Shown one piece after another: positions 22,936 through 30,785 of a stretch of DNA of 38,444 nucleotides. The position numbers and the translations under genes are program-made. The notes below the pieces were generated by a model. That model was given only the letters and a program-made list of their open reading frames with translations, searched no databases and was not told the DNA's origin. Source of the DNA: an uncultured Oscillibacter sp. (lineage in GTDB: Bacteria > Bacillota > Clostridia > Oscillospirales > Oscillospiraceae); the NCBI GenBank assembly GCA_910576845.1, contig CAJTJA010000018.1:1-38444 (forward strand). The letters run 5' to 3'. The stretch's first letter is position 1, and every line of letters begins with the position of its first letter.

Positions 22936-24174
22936 TTGAAACAGGATAAGGGCGATAAGATTATTCAAAAGGCCGAGCTCAAGGCAAAGAAAGCTGCTCA
23001 ACAGGTGCAGATTGCCAGCAAGAAGGCGGAAGCGGCTAAACAGAAGCAGGCTGCAAAGGCTGAAAAGAAAGCGGCTCAAGCAGCCAAAAATGCCGAGAAA
23101 AAGGCAGCGAAGCACACGAAAAAAGCGGAGCAGGCTACGAAGAAAGCACAGCAGGCTGCTCAAAAGGCCCAGGAAAAAAAGGCCAAGGCCGCAGCGAAAA
23201 CCGCCGCCAAGGCCATAGAAGGCGAAGACGGCGGGGTGGAGGAATCCGCCGGGAAAAAGAAGAAGGGTAAGAAAAAATTGCTGCTGGTGCTTATTCCGGT
23301 GCTGGCCGCAGCCGTTGGCGCAGGGGTTCTATTTTTCCTGAAGGGCGGTGATAAAGAGCCGGAGGAAGTTCTGCCGGAACCCATTTCTGCCCCAATGGAA
23401 TACGTTCTGGCGGAAGGTGAGGTGCCTATAACTGCTCTGCCGGTGACTGGGGATCAAGTGTTGGTCTATCGGGAGGAAATTGCACCGGAACCGCCTGAAG
23501 AGCCTGAATCCACTGATAATGAAGAAGAAAGTCAGAAAAATGGTGAAGCAGAGGGAGATGAGGGAGAGAGCGCGGAGGAACCGGCCGCTGAACCGGCCGA
23601 GGAGCCTGTGGGCTTTACAAAGATTCTCTACCGTTATGAAGGGCTGAAAAATCCTATGGGCCTGATTTCGGCATATACAGCGCTGATGACGTCCGAAGAC
23701 GCGGGCTTCTTCGTAGTAGATGAGGAGCTACTCCGAATTGATTCGCCGGAGTTTGGGACTTCGGGGTCCGTTCAAATAGCCCGGAATGTTCCGGCCGCAG
23801 AAGACGGCACCGGCGGGGGAGTTCACTCTATGCTGCTGAGCTGGGGAGAGGACAACTGTTCCGTGCTGCTGGATAAGCCTGAAGGTCGGGTCCGAGACCC
23901 GAAACCGGAAACACCGGATGCTGGACCCAGGCGGGGGTTGTCAGACATGGAGGCCATTCATCCCTCCAAGCTGGGCTTGGAAGGAGAGTCCATGGATGCT
24001 TATGAGCTGATTCCGCAGGAGGGCTCTGTCCGCATCGGCGGAAAAGCGTGCATGCGGGTAAACATCTACGACGGGAACAGCCAGATTGCAGGAAGCTATT
24101 TCCTCTCCAGCGATGGACATCTCTACAAGCTGGATGAAACCGTTAATGCGGTAGTGGAATTGGAGTGGGAATAA
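22936..24174 (+). CDS. Lys/Ala-rich single-pass membrane protein of unknown function
   Basis: 412 residues from a TTG start (AGGAGAG upstream), 31 bases after the FtsA-like gene. Residues ~8-95 form one long Lys/Ala/Gln helix of TolA-like composition and would face the cytoplasm. A membrane segment lies at ~115-135 (LLLVLIPVLAAAVGAGVLFF), followed by an acidic linker at ~190-225 and a ~170-residue outer domain containing SYFLSSDGHLYKLDE. I recognise no family. The layout suggests a bitopic protein whose inner helix could bind the FtsA-like ATPase (inference). The last 52 bases overlap the end of the AAA+ gene on the opposite strand. Confidence 0.75.
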   Translation: MKQDKGDKIIQKAELKAKKAAQQVQIASKKAEAAKQKQAAKAEKKAAQAAKNAEKKAAKHTKKAEQATKKAQQAAQKAQEKKAKAAAKTAAKAIEGEDGGVEESAGKKKKGKKKLLLVLIPVLAAAVGAGVLFFLKGGDKEPEEVLPEPISAPMEYVLAEGEVPITALPVTGDQVLVYREEIAPEPPEEPESTDNEEESQKNGEAEGDEGESAEEPAAEPAEEPVGFTKILYRYEGLKNPMGLISAYTALMTSEDAGFFVVDEELLRIDSPEFGTSGSVQIARNVPAAEDGTGGGVHSMLLSWGEDNCSVLLDKPEGRVRDPKPETPDAGPRRGLSDMEAIHPSKLGLEGESMDAYELIPQEGSVRIGGKACMRVNIYDGNSQIAGSYFLSSDGHLYKLDETVNAVVELEWE

Positions 24175-25538
24175 TCAGGCAGCAATTTAAGACTGCCTGG
24201 GAGCCCTGTGAGCCGGTAGGCCCTTTGTCCGCCTAAAGCCGCTGTGAACAAGGGAGCCAGCAGACTTTCCAGCACACAGACGGAAGAGCGAATGGAGAGC
24301 GCATCTTGACCAGGGGACAGCGCACAGGTGGTTTCCGGCTCTACCTGAGCGATATTCAGACCATATTCCCGGCCGAGGGCTGTAATCTGCTTGACCGTGA
24401 TGGCCTGGCGAGCCTTTTCGTCCAGCTGCCGGAAACCGATAATGCCGCTGAAGCGGCCCGCAATTTCTTGAAGCACGCCGAGGCGCACCATAGCCCGGCG
24501 TGCTTCTTCATTCTCCTGGAAAAGCCGCTTTGCCAATACCTCAGGGGAGACGGCTTCCTCCAATTCCTCCTGGCGCCGGCAGGGGGTGGAGCGGTTTCCG
24601 GAAAACCCTAAAGGGCGCTCTCCCGCTGCCGTCAGGTCCGAATTGGTGGTAAAGACAAAGACGCAACGGCGGAAGTCCAGCTCGCGGCCTCCCTTTTCGT
24701 CAGTCCTGTGAGCAGTGCAGCGGCCTTCATCCAGAATAGACATAAAAACCTTCAGAATTTCCGGGTGGGCCTTTTCAAGCTCGTCAAACATAAAAACGGT
24801 GTGCGGATTATCCTGCACCGCCTCAAAGATAGGGCGATCCTCATAGCCCACGTAACCCGGTGGAGCGCCGGTGAGACGGTGTACGGAATGGGGCTGGGTG
24901 AAGGTGTTTAGCTCTGTCCAGACAAATTGATAATGCCTGCCGCAGCAGTGCTCCAATGCCGGGGGCAAGGCCTTTCCCAATTCCGATTTCCCAACGCCAG
25001 TGGGGCCGTGAAAAATCAGGGAGAGCGGTCTGGCCGGAGCCCGCTTGCCTGCATGGCTGTAAAGGCGAAAGGCAGTGGCTTCCACAGCCCTATCCTGTCC
25101 CAGGACGCTTTTTTCGAGTTCCTGCCGCAGCTGCCGGTAAAGGGGGGGCCAAGGGGAGAGAGGCGGTGGAGATTCTGCCGTCAGGCGTGTGGGGCGGAAG
25201 GGGCGTGTCAGCGGATTTTGCTGCACATCGCGGCGCAAAGAGCGGAGACGTGAGATCATGGACTCATAACTGTCAAAACGCCAGACACTGCGAGCAAAAA
25301 GTGCGGCCAGTACAGGATTCTTTCCCTGATAGATTACTGCGGGACGCCAGTACAGCAAGTATCTCCGGTCTTGCTTTAAAAAGCCTAATACGGCTTGCTG
25401 GGGGACGCAGCCTTCCGGCATGCGGCAATCCGGGAATTCGTAGCTTCGTCCTTGCTGCCCAAGTTGGTCGATACAGCGGCGCAAAGCCTCCTGAGCTTCC
25501 GGTGCCCCGGTACAAAATTGCAGAAAGGTAGTGCTCAT
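24123..25538 (-). CDS. Clp-type AAA+ ATPase with unrecognised N-terminal domain
   Basis: 471 residues from the ATG at 25538, which has GGAGG 9 bases upstream; the open frame extends further but without a ribosome site. The AAA+ module (~145-400) resembles the second ATPase domain of ClpA/ClpB. It has VLGQDRAV, Walker A GPTGVGKSELGKAL (178-191), pore loop PGYVGYE (227-233), Walker B FMFDELEKAHPE (~249) and sensor-1 FTTNSD (N299). The ~140 N-terminal residues match nothing I know and there is no ClpN domain. Only one AAA+ ring is present and no ClpP-binding loop is evident. The substrate is unknown. Confidence 0.82.
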   Translation of the reverse strand: MSTTFLQFCTGAPEAQEALRRCIDQLGQQGRSYEFPDCRMPEGCVPQQAVLGFLKQDRRYLLYWRPAVIYQGKNPVLAALFARSVWRFDSYESMISRLRSLRRDVQQNPLTRPFRPTRLTAESPPPLSPWPPLYRQLRQELEKSVLGQDRAVEATAFRLYSHAGKRAPARPLSLIFHGPTGVGKSELGKALPPALEHCCGRHYQFVWTELNTFTQPHSVHRLTGAPPGYVGYEDRPIFEAVQDNPHTVFMFDELEKAHPEILKVFMSILDEGRCTAHRTDEKGGRELDFRRCVFVFTTNSDLTAAGERPLGFSGNRSTPCRRQEELEEAVSPEVLAKRLFQENEEARRAMVRLGVLQEIAGRFSGIIGFRQLDEKARQAITVKQITALGREYGLNIAQVEPETTCALSPGQDALSIRSSVCVLESLLAPLFTAALGGQRAYRLTGLPGSLKLLPDYSHSNSTTALTVSSSL

Positions 25539-25701
25539 AAGGTAATTCCTCCAGGTGTAGAAAGTTCCGGAGAGCCTGAGAGATGTGGACATTCTCCAGA
25601 TCCGGAAGTTTCTGCCAGTATTTCCAAAACTGTGAAAGTTCAAAAGAGATTGCCCCTAATTTTGAGAAAAAAGCACAAGGGAAAATAAGAAAGAAAAAAG
25701 C

Positions 25702-25726
25702 GGCGTGAGCAAATATTGCTCACGCC
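25702..25726. terminator. Bidirectional intrinsic terminator
   Basis: 11-bp stem GGCGTGAGCAA / TTGCTCACGCC with a 3-base loop. On the minus strand CGCTTTTTTC follows, on the plus strand ACTTTTTTC. It ends the SLH2-PilZ operon and separates it from the AAA+ gene. The remainder of the 25539-25752 gap shows nothing clear. Confidence 0.85.
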
Positions 25727-25752
25727 ACTTTTTTCACAAATAGGAGAAAGGG

Positions 25753-26457
25753 CTATAAATCTCGCCGGGCTTGAAGCATTCTGCGCTGAAGGGTAAAAAT
25801 GGCCTGGAGCAAACGCTCCTGCTCACGAGGAGGAAGTTCCATAAACTGACAGCCATATTCAAACTTTTTCTGTGGGCTTCCTGGTTTTGAGGAGACAGCA
25901 ACCCGTTTGACCCGGCAGGTAATGGAAAAAGATGCTTCTTCTGAAAGAAGGGTGGTTTCCAGCTGAAAGGTGCTTTCAAGGCTGAAGAGCGCCTGTGTGA
26001 TGACCCTGGCTCCGCCGCCGCTGATGTCCAGAATTTTACAGGGATATTTTTGGCCGCTGACAGAGGTGGTTGAACGAACATATCCATTTACGCCGGTGCT
26101 CTGCCGGAAAAAATTGCGGTTTTCGCAGCTTTGAAGATTTCTCAACCTTTCCACTCTCCAAAAATTAGGGGCGTTGGGCCCTACTGTGCCGTCAAAAGTC
26201 AAGGCTTGACCATCCTGCTGAAAGACACGAAGCTTTATTGGCTGGTTATAAACTGCCCGGGGAAGAATACCGTCATTTTCTGCGCGAAGCTCCAGCAGGT
26301 CGCTGCCCAATACCTTCAGTCTGCCCACAAAAATCAGGGTATTAACCGGCGTTAAAACTTCTACCTTCATGCCGTTGCGGAGTTCAAAAGACGCGTTTGC
26401 CTGAGCGGAAGAGGTTTCCGATTCCGCCTTTTTAAAGAAGGATTTGAACAGACCCAT
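25753..26457 (-). CDS. PilZ-domain c-di-GMP receptor (YcgR-like), paired with SLH protein 2
   Basis: 234 residues. The N-terminal ~105 residues fit a YcgR/PilZN-type beta domain. The C-terminal PilZ domain has both c-di-GMP-binding motifs: R114-NFF-R118 (RxxxR) and D144-I-S146-GG-G149 (D/NxSxxG). YcgR-type proteins slow the flagellar motor or change behaviour when c-di-GMP is high. It starts 19 bases after the SLH protein 2 gene, with a GGAAGG site, so the two are co-transcribed. The conserved residues predict c-di-GMP binding. Confidence 0.9.
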   Translation of the reverse strand: MGLFKSFFKKAESETSSAQANASFELRNGMKVEVLTPVNTLIFVGRLKVLGSDLLELRAENDGILPRAVYNQPIKLRVFQQDGQALTFDGTVGPNAPNFWRVERLRNLQSCENRNFFRQSTGVNGYVRSTTSVSGQKYPCKILDISGGGARVITQALFSLESTFQLETTLLSEEASFSITCRVKRVAVSSKPGSPQKKFEYGCQFMELPPREQERLLQAIFTLQRRMLQARRDL

Positions 26458-26476
26458 ATCCTTCCCATCTCCCTTC

Positions 26477-29400
26477 TCACCGTGTGAGTACGCGGTGAAG
26501 AATTACCGCCATTTGTGCACGGCTGATGGTTGCGGTGGGATTAATTCGCATATTGGTTCCGCCGACGGCGCCCATCTGAATCAGGGCGGCTACAGAGGAG
26601 CGAGCGTAGTTAGAGACTTGCCCCCCGTCGGCATAGGAGGAGAGAATGGAGGGGTTGGCGGCAGGCAGAGATTGTCCGGCAGCCTGAATTGCCCGGCAGA
26701 TCATGGTCATAGCGCTCTGGCGGGTAATGGGTTGGTTAGGCTGGAAAAGGCCGTTGTTTCCCTGAACAATTCCCAGGTCTCTGGCAGTGGCTACGGCTCC
26801 GGCATAGCTGCTGTTTGCCGGCACATCAGGAAAGCTGCTGCTGTTTCCAACGGTAGAGAATTGGAAGGCGCGGCAGATCATCAAGGTAAACTCTCCGCGG
26901 CTGATCGGCTGACCGGGGCGGAAAGTGCCGTCGCGGTAACCGCTGGCAATGCCGCTCTGACGCAGGAACTCGATGGAGGGTTTGGCCCAGTCCCAACCGC
27001 TGGCTACATCGCCGAAAGAGGTGTAGCAATAAGCGCTGGAGAGCTGAATTTCCACAGTGCCGGAGCAGCTGCCTCCTTGCGTATCGTAGGCAGTGTATGG
27101 GATGGCGATAATGCCCTGATGCTCCGCCTTAGGCAGATAACTGATCTGGTTCAGTTCTTGAAGCCCATAGCGAACACCGCTGCTGACGGCGGTTCCTGTC
27201 CGGGAGGGGCCGCTGTAATTCAAATAGAGATGTCCTGTGATAGGCAGGGCGTTGAATTGTACATAAGACAGCGGATTTTCCAGGCCAGCCTGACAGGCGG
27301 ACTGAAAACTGGAGGAGCGGAAAGAGACAGGAGTGGAGCTGCCGGTATAGCGGATGGTGGTACTGGCAGGATCAAGAGAGGTAATACGGATTTCCACAGT
27401 TCCGGAGAAAGAATCTCCCTGGCTGCTGTAGCCGGTATAGCCAAAACTGGCTGTGCCGGCAGTGGAAGCGGCGGCAAAACTTACGTCGCTGATCAGGCGG
27501 CTGCCGGTCCGATAGTAGCTTGTATTGCTGTTGACGCTGCCCCCGGTCCGGCTGCTGGTGTTGTACTGGTAGTACAGCGTTCCGTAACGGGAAGCAGGGA
27601 GATCAAGGTGGATATAGTCCAGGGCGTCTCCGGTGGCGCTGCGGCAGGCGCTGTTGAAGTCTGCGGCGTCAAAACGGACGGAGCGGCCGGTGGCGACAGA
27701 ATAGGATATAGTGCGGCTGCTTCCGCTGCCTATTGTAATGGTGACGTCGCCGTTAAACCGTGCAGCATCGTTGTCATAACCGGTGAAGGGAATGGTGACG
27801 GTTCCGCTGTAGCCGTCCGCGGGGACAAATGTGAGACTGGAAAGAGAAGGAGAACCGCTGCGGTGATAATCGGTACTGGTGCTGGCTCGGGAACCGGGAG
27901 AACTGGAACTGCTGTAGCCGTAATAGAGAGTTCCAGCGCTTGAGGAGGGAAGACTGGTAAAGCGGACATAGTTCAGGGTTGCGTCATTAATCCGGCGGCA
28001 GGCATCGTTGAAATCAGAGGCGCTGAAATCCACCGGTTGGTTTTTGGGAGACTCATAGTGTATCGTTCCCTGATCCTCGTCCACATGGATGACCAAGTTT
28101 CCTGAGAAGGTAGTACCGGAGGTATTGGTGCCGGTAAAGGGAATGGAGACGGTGCCGCTGTAATCGCGGGCAGGCACAAAGCTGATGCTGGAAATCCGCG
28201 GTGTGGAATTTCGGTAATATTCCCGATCAGCAATGACACGGGTGCTGGAATTGCTGGTGTAATTCAGATGCAGCGTGCCGGTTCTGGAGGCAGGGAGATC
28301 GTCAAAAGAGATAAAGTCCAAACTTCCGCCGGTAGCCTGGCGGCAGACATCGTTAAAATCACTGGCATTTAAATCCTGCCGCTGGTTCAGGCCGGTAGAA
28401 TACTCCACGTCTTTATCCTGAGAGCCGCTGGAAGAATAAACCGTAATGGTAACGGTGCCTGTATAGGTGGCGCCGGAGCTGTCGGTGCAGCGGTAGGTGA
28501 TATCCAAATCCCCGGTAAAGCCCTCTGCCGGAACAAATGTAATATTATCAATAGAGGGATTGCTGCTGGCGTAGTATCTTGTGGAACTGTCCACCTTGGG
28601 AGAAAATTGTCCGGCAGGGCTGTAATTATAGTACAGTGTGCCCCGGCTGGAGAAGGGTGGGTCAAAGGTAATATAGCGGATTCCTTGGCCGTTCCTTGCC
28701 TTGCAGACTGCGGAGAAATGCTCCGCAGAGAAACTAATAGGCTGATTTGCCGCTGTGCTGTAAGACACGTCGCCAGTGGTAGTGGCCTCAATACGGATGG
28801 TGCCGGTGAAAGTGGAGCCATTGGTGGCAACTGCGTTATAATCCACCACAGCGGTACCGCTGAAGCCGGGCAGGGGAACGAAAGTTACATCCCGCAGAGA
28901 AAGCTGGCCCTGAGCGGAAGGCTGATAATAATACCGTTCCGTGCCGCCCACACCGTGACCGGGACTGTCGGGAGAAGAGTAGCCATAGTAAAGAACGCCA
29001 TTTTTGGTAGAGACCTTCAGGTTATAGACATTGTCCAGCGGGGCCCCGGCCTTGCTCTGTGAGCGGCTGTTCAGCGTTCCTGTAAGGCTGGAGAAGGAAT
29101 AAGAGGGACGAGTTCCCATGTCAACGTCAATGGCCTGCGCCACGTCCTCCAGGACACGGACTTTAAAGCTGGCACGATAGCCGGTGCCCGCCACAGAGGC
29201 GGAAATAATCGCGTTTTCGCCGGGGTAGTTGGCGCTGACCCGCCCGCTGATCACCTGTGCCACCGAGTTGTTGGTGCTTTCCCAATTAATGAGTTTCAGC
29301 TTGGCCTGACCATAAGTGGTGGGCGTAACGCTGATATCCCGATATTGGAAGATATCAACCACACTGTCTTCCGTGAGGTCCACAGTTTCGCCTGTGCCGC

Positions 29401-30637
29401 CGGTAGAGGATTTTTTGATATAGCTCAGCAGAATGCCGGAAACCTCGATTTCCCGGTTGGCGGCAGGCCCGTCAGGGCCGCCTGCCTGAGCGGTAATTGT
29501 GGCCTTTCCGGGGGAGACGCCTTTGATAGTACCATCCTGCTCTACAGTGGCGACGGAAGTATCGCTGGATGTCCAGAGAATGGTTTTATCCTCTTCGGAG
29601 GCATCGGCAGGAGAGACCTCTGCTGAGAGCTGGAAGGACTTTCCGGGGTCAACATATTTGTAATTGTCAGTCTGAGGACTGACAATAACGACGCCTGTGA
29701 CGGGAGGAGACTGCGGTGCGCTGACTCGGACGGTACAGACCTTGGAGATAGAGGGATTTGCGGAAGAGACGGCAATGAGATTGAAGATAGTTCCCTCCGG
29801 GACACTGGCAGGGACAGAAACAGTATAGGTTCCGCCGCCTGCCGCCTTCACGATGACTTTGGGGTTGCTGCACTGCCAGTCAATGTTTTTGTTCAGAACG
29901 GTACCGGGTATGATGCCGGCGGTGATGGTAAAACTGCCGCCGGAGGAGACGGAGGCAGACTCGGGGTCCAGAGTAATACCGGTGGCAACGGGCTCTGAAA
30001 CAGTGATCCGGCAGTCTTTACTGACGCTTCCGGCGCTAACGGTAATGACGGCCACACCCTCTTTCAGGGCGGTTACGCTGCCGTTGCTTACGCTGACGAC
30101 TGAGGTATCGCTGCTGGTCCAGCTAACAGAAGCTTGGGCGTCAGAGGGTTCAATCCGGGCAGAAATGGATGCGGTTTCACCCACGGTCATATTCATAGTT
30201 GGATTGATAAGAATGTTTGTTACCTGGGAGGAAACAATTACCTGGCAGGGAACAAGAATTTCATCGCCGACCGCCAGATCTAAGTCGGGATAGTCGTTTT
30301 GCAGTGTAATTTTTAATGAGAATTCGGCTTCGCCCTTCGCTAAGGGAGTGACATCTGCCTGGAGCTGGTCTGGTGAGCCGTCGACTTTGATGATTCCAGG
30401 AGAATCATTGACCCAGCTGATGCTTTCCCCGCTCCAAATAAAGCCGCTGTTGTTGACTGGCTGAAAATTGACGGTTCTGGGACTGTCACCCACTGTCATT
30501 CGCAGCGTCTGCGGCTTCTGAAAGAGTTTGGAATCATCTGTGACCGTTTTTGCCGCCACCGGCAGCGTAAGAAGGGAGCAGACCAGCGACAGAGCCAGCA
30601 GCAGCGCTCCGGCCTGGCGGAGAACCCGGGATTTCAT
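26477..30637 (-). CDS. Secreted surface protein with Ig-like domains, six tandem repeats and C-terminal SLH domains (SLH protein 2)
   Basis: 1386 residues with a clear signal peptide (~1-29, LLLALSLVCSLLTLPVAA). Residues ~139-215 and ~313-400 are Big_2 Ig-like domains with the core SWTSSDTSV; two weaker copies lie at ~216-306 and ~430-496. From ~500 to 1200 there are six tandem ~115-residue repeats. Residues ~1205-1386 hold three SLH domains (SGIASGYRDGTFRPGQPISR and two relatives), which anchor proteins to cell-wall polymers. AAGGAGTG precedes the ATG. It is likely an adhesin or S-layer component. The PilZ gene follows 19 bases downstream. Confidence 0.88.
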   Translation of the reverse strand: MKSRVLRQAGALLLALSLVCSLLTLPVAAKTVTDDSKLFQKPQTLRMTVGDSPRTVNFQPVNNSGFIWSGESISWVNDSPGIIKVDGSPDQLQADVTPLAKGEAEFSLKITLQNDYPDLDLAVGDEILVPCQVIVSSQVTNILINPTMNMTVGETASISARIEPSDAQASVSWTSSDTSVVSVSNGSVTALKEGVAVITVSAGSVSKDCRITVSEPVATGITLDPESASVSSGGSFTITAGIIPGTVLNKNIDWQCSNPKVIVKAAGGGTYTVSVPASVPEGTIFNLIAVSSANPSISKVCTVRVSAPQSPPVTGVVIVSPQTDNYKYVDPGKSFQLSAEVSPADASEEDKTILWTSSDTSVATVEQDGTIKGVSPGKATITAQAGGPDGPAANREIEVSGILLSYIKKSSTGGTGETVDLTEDSVVDIFQYRDISVTPTTYGQAKLKLINWESTNNSVAQVISGRVSANYPGENAIISASVAGTGYRASFKVRVLEDVAQAIDVDMGTRPSYSFSSLTGTLNSRSQSKAGAPLDNVYNLKVSTKNGVLYYGYSSPDSPGHGVGGTERYYYQPSAQGQLSLRDVTFVPLPGFSGTAVVDYNAVATNGSTFTGTIRIEATTTGDVSYSTAANQPISFSAEHFSAVCKARNGQGIRYITFDPPFSSRGTLYYNYSPAGQFSPKVDSSTRYYASSNPSIDNITFVPAEGFTGDLDITYRCTDSSGATYTGTVTITVYSSSGSQDKDVEYSTGLNQRQDLNASDFNDVCRQATGGSLDFISFDDLPASRTGTLHLNYTSNSSTRVIADREYYRNSTPRISSISFVPARDYSGTVSIPFTGTNTSGTTFSGNLVIHVDEDQGTIHYESPKNQPVDFSASDFNDACRRINDATLNYVRFTSLPSSSAGTLYYGYSSSSSPGSRASTSTDYHRSGSPSLSSLTFVPADGYSGTVTIPFTGYDNDAARFNGDVTITIGSGSSRTISYSVATGRSVRFDAADFNSACRSATGDALDYIHLDLPASRYGTLYYQYNTSSRTGGSVNSNTSYYRTGSRLISDVSFAAASTAGTASFGYTGYSSQGDSFSGTVEIRITSLDPASTTIRYTGSSTPVSFRSSSFQSACQAGLENPLSYVQFNALPITGHLYLNYSGPSRTGTAVSSGVRYGLQELNQISYLPKAEHQGIIAIPYTAYDTQGGSCSGTVEIQLSSAYCYTSFGDVASGWDWAKPSIEFLRQSGIASGYRDGTFRPGQPISRGEFTLMICRAFQFSTVGNSSSFPDVPANSSYAGAVATARDLGIVQGNNGLFQPNQPITRQSAMTMICRAIQAAGQSLPAANPSILSSYADGGQVSNYARSSVAALIQMGAVGGTNMRINPTATISRAQMAVILHRVLTR
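27040..29140 (-). repeat. Six tandem ~115-residue domains in SLH protein 2
   Basis: Units at residues ~500-620, 621-735, 742-852, 856-970, 975-1090 and 1094-1200. Shared marks are FSAxxFNxxCR, a GTLYYxYSS strand, YYRxxxPSISSITFVP, and GYSGTVTIPFTGTxxxG followed by a FSGTVxIxV ending. The first unit is the most divergent. Copies differ widely at sequence level, so the array is old rather than recently expanded. Confidence 0.8.
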
Positions 30638-30678
30638 AAAGCATACACTCCTTTTCCTATAAAACCGAAGGATGAAGA

Positions 30679-30704
30679 GAGGGCGGGCGGTATCGCCCGC
30701 CCTC
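30679..30704 (-). terminator. GC-rich hairpin between the two SLH genes
   Basis: 11-bp perfect stem GAGGGCGGGCG / CGCCCGCCCTC with a 4-base loop, in the 148-base gap between SLH protein 1 and SLH protein 2. No T-run follows on the minus strand, so it may reduce rather than stop read-through. Confidence 0.55.
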
Positions 30705-30785
30705 GGGGGAACTTGGGATTTCCTATCTTATTCTATAAATTTTACGCGATAGGAACATTGCCTGCGCAGAGGGATTTAAGCTGGC

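Noticed and set aside
26444..27943. 499-codon open frame on the plus strand, opposite SLH protein 2
   Set aside because: Antisense to the repeat and SLH region of a real gene. The Gly/Ala-rich translation mirrors the Ser/Thr-rich repeats; no ribosome site or domain.
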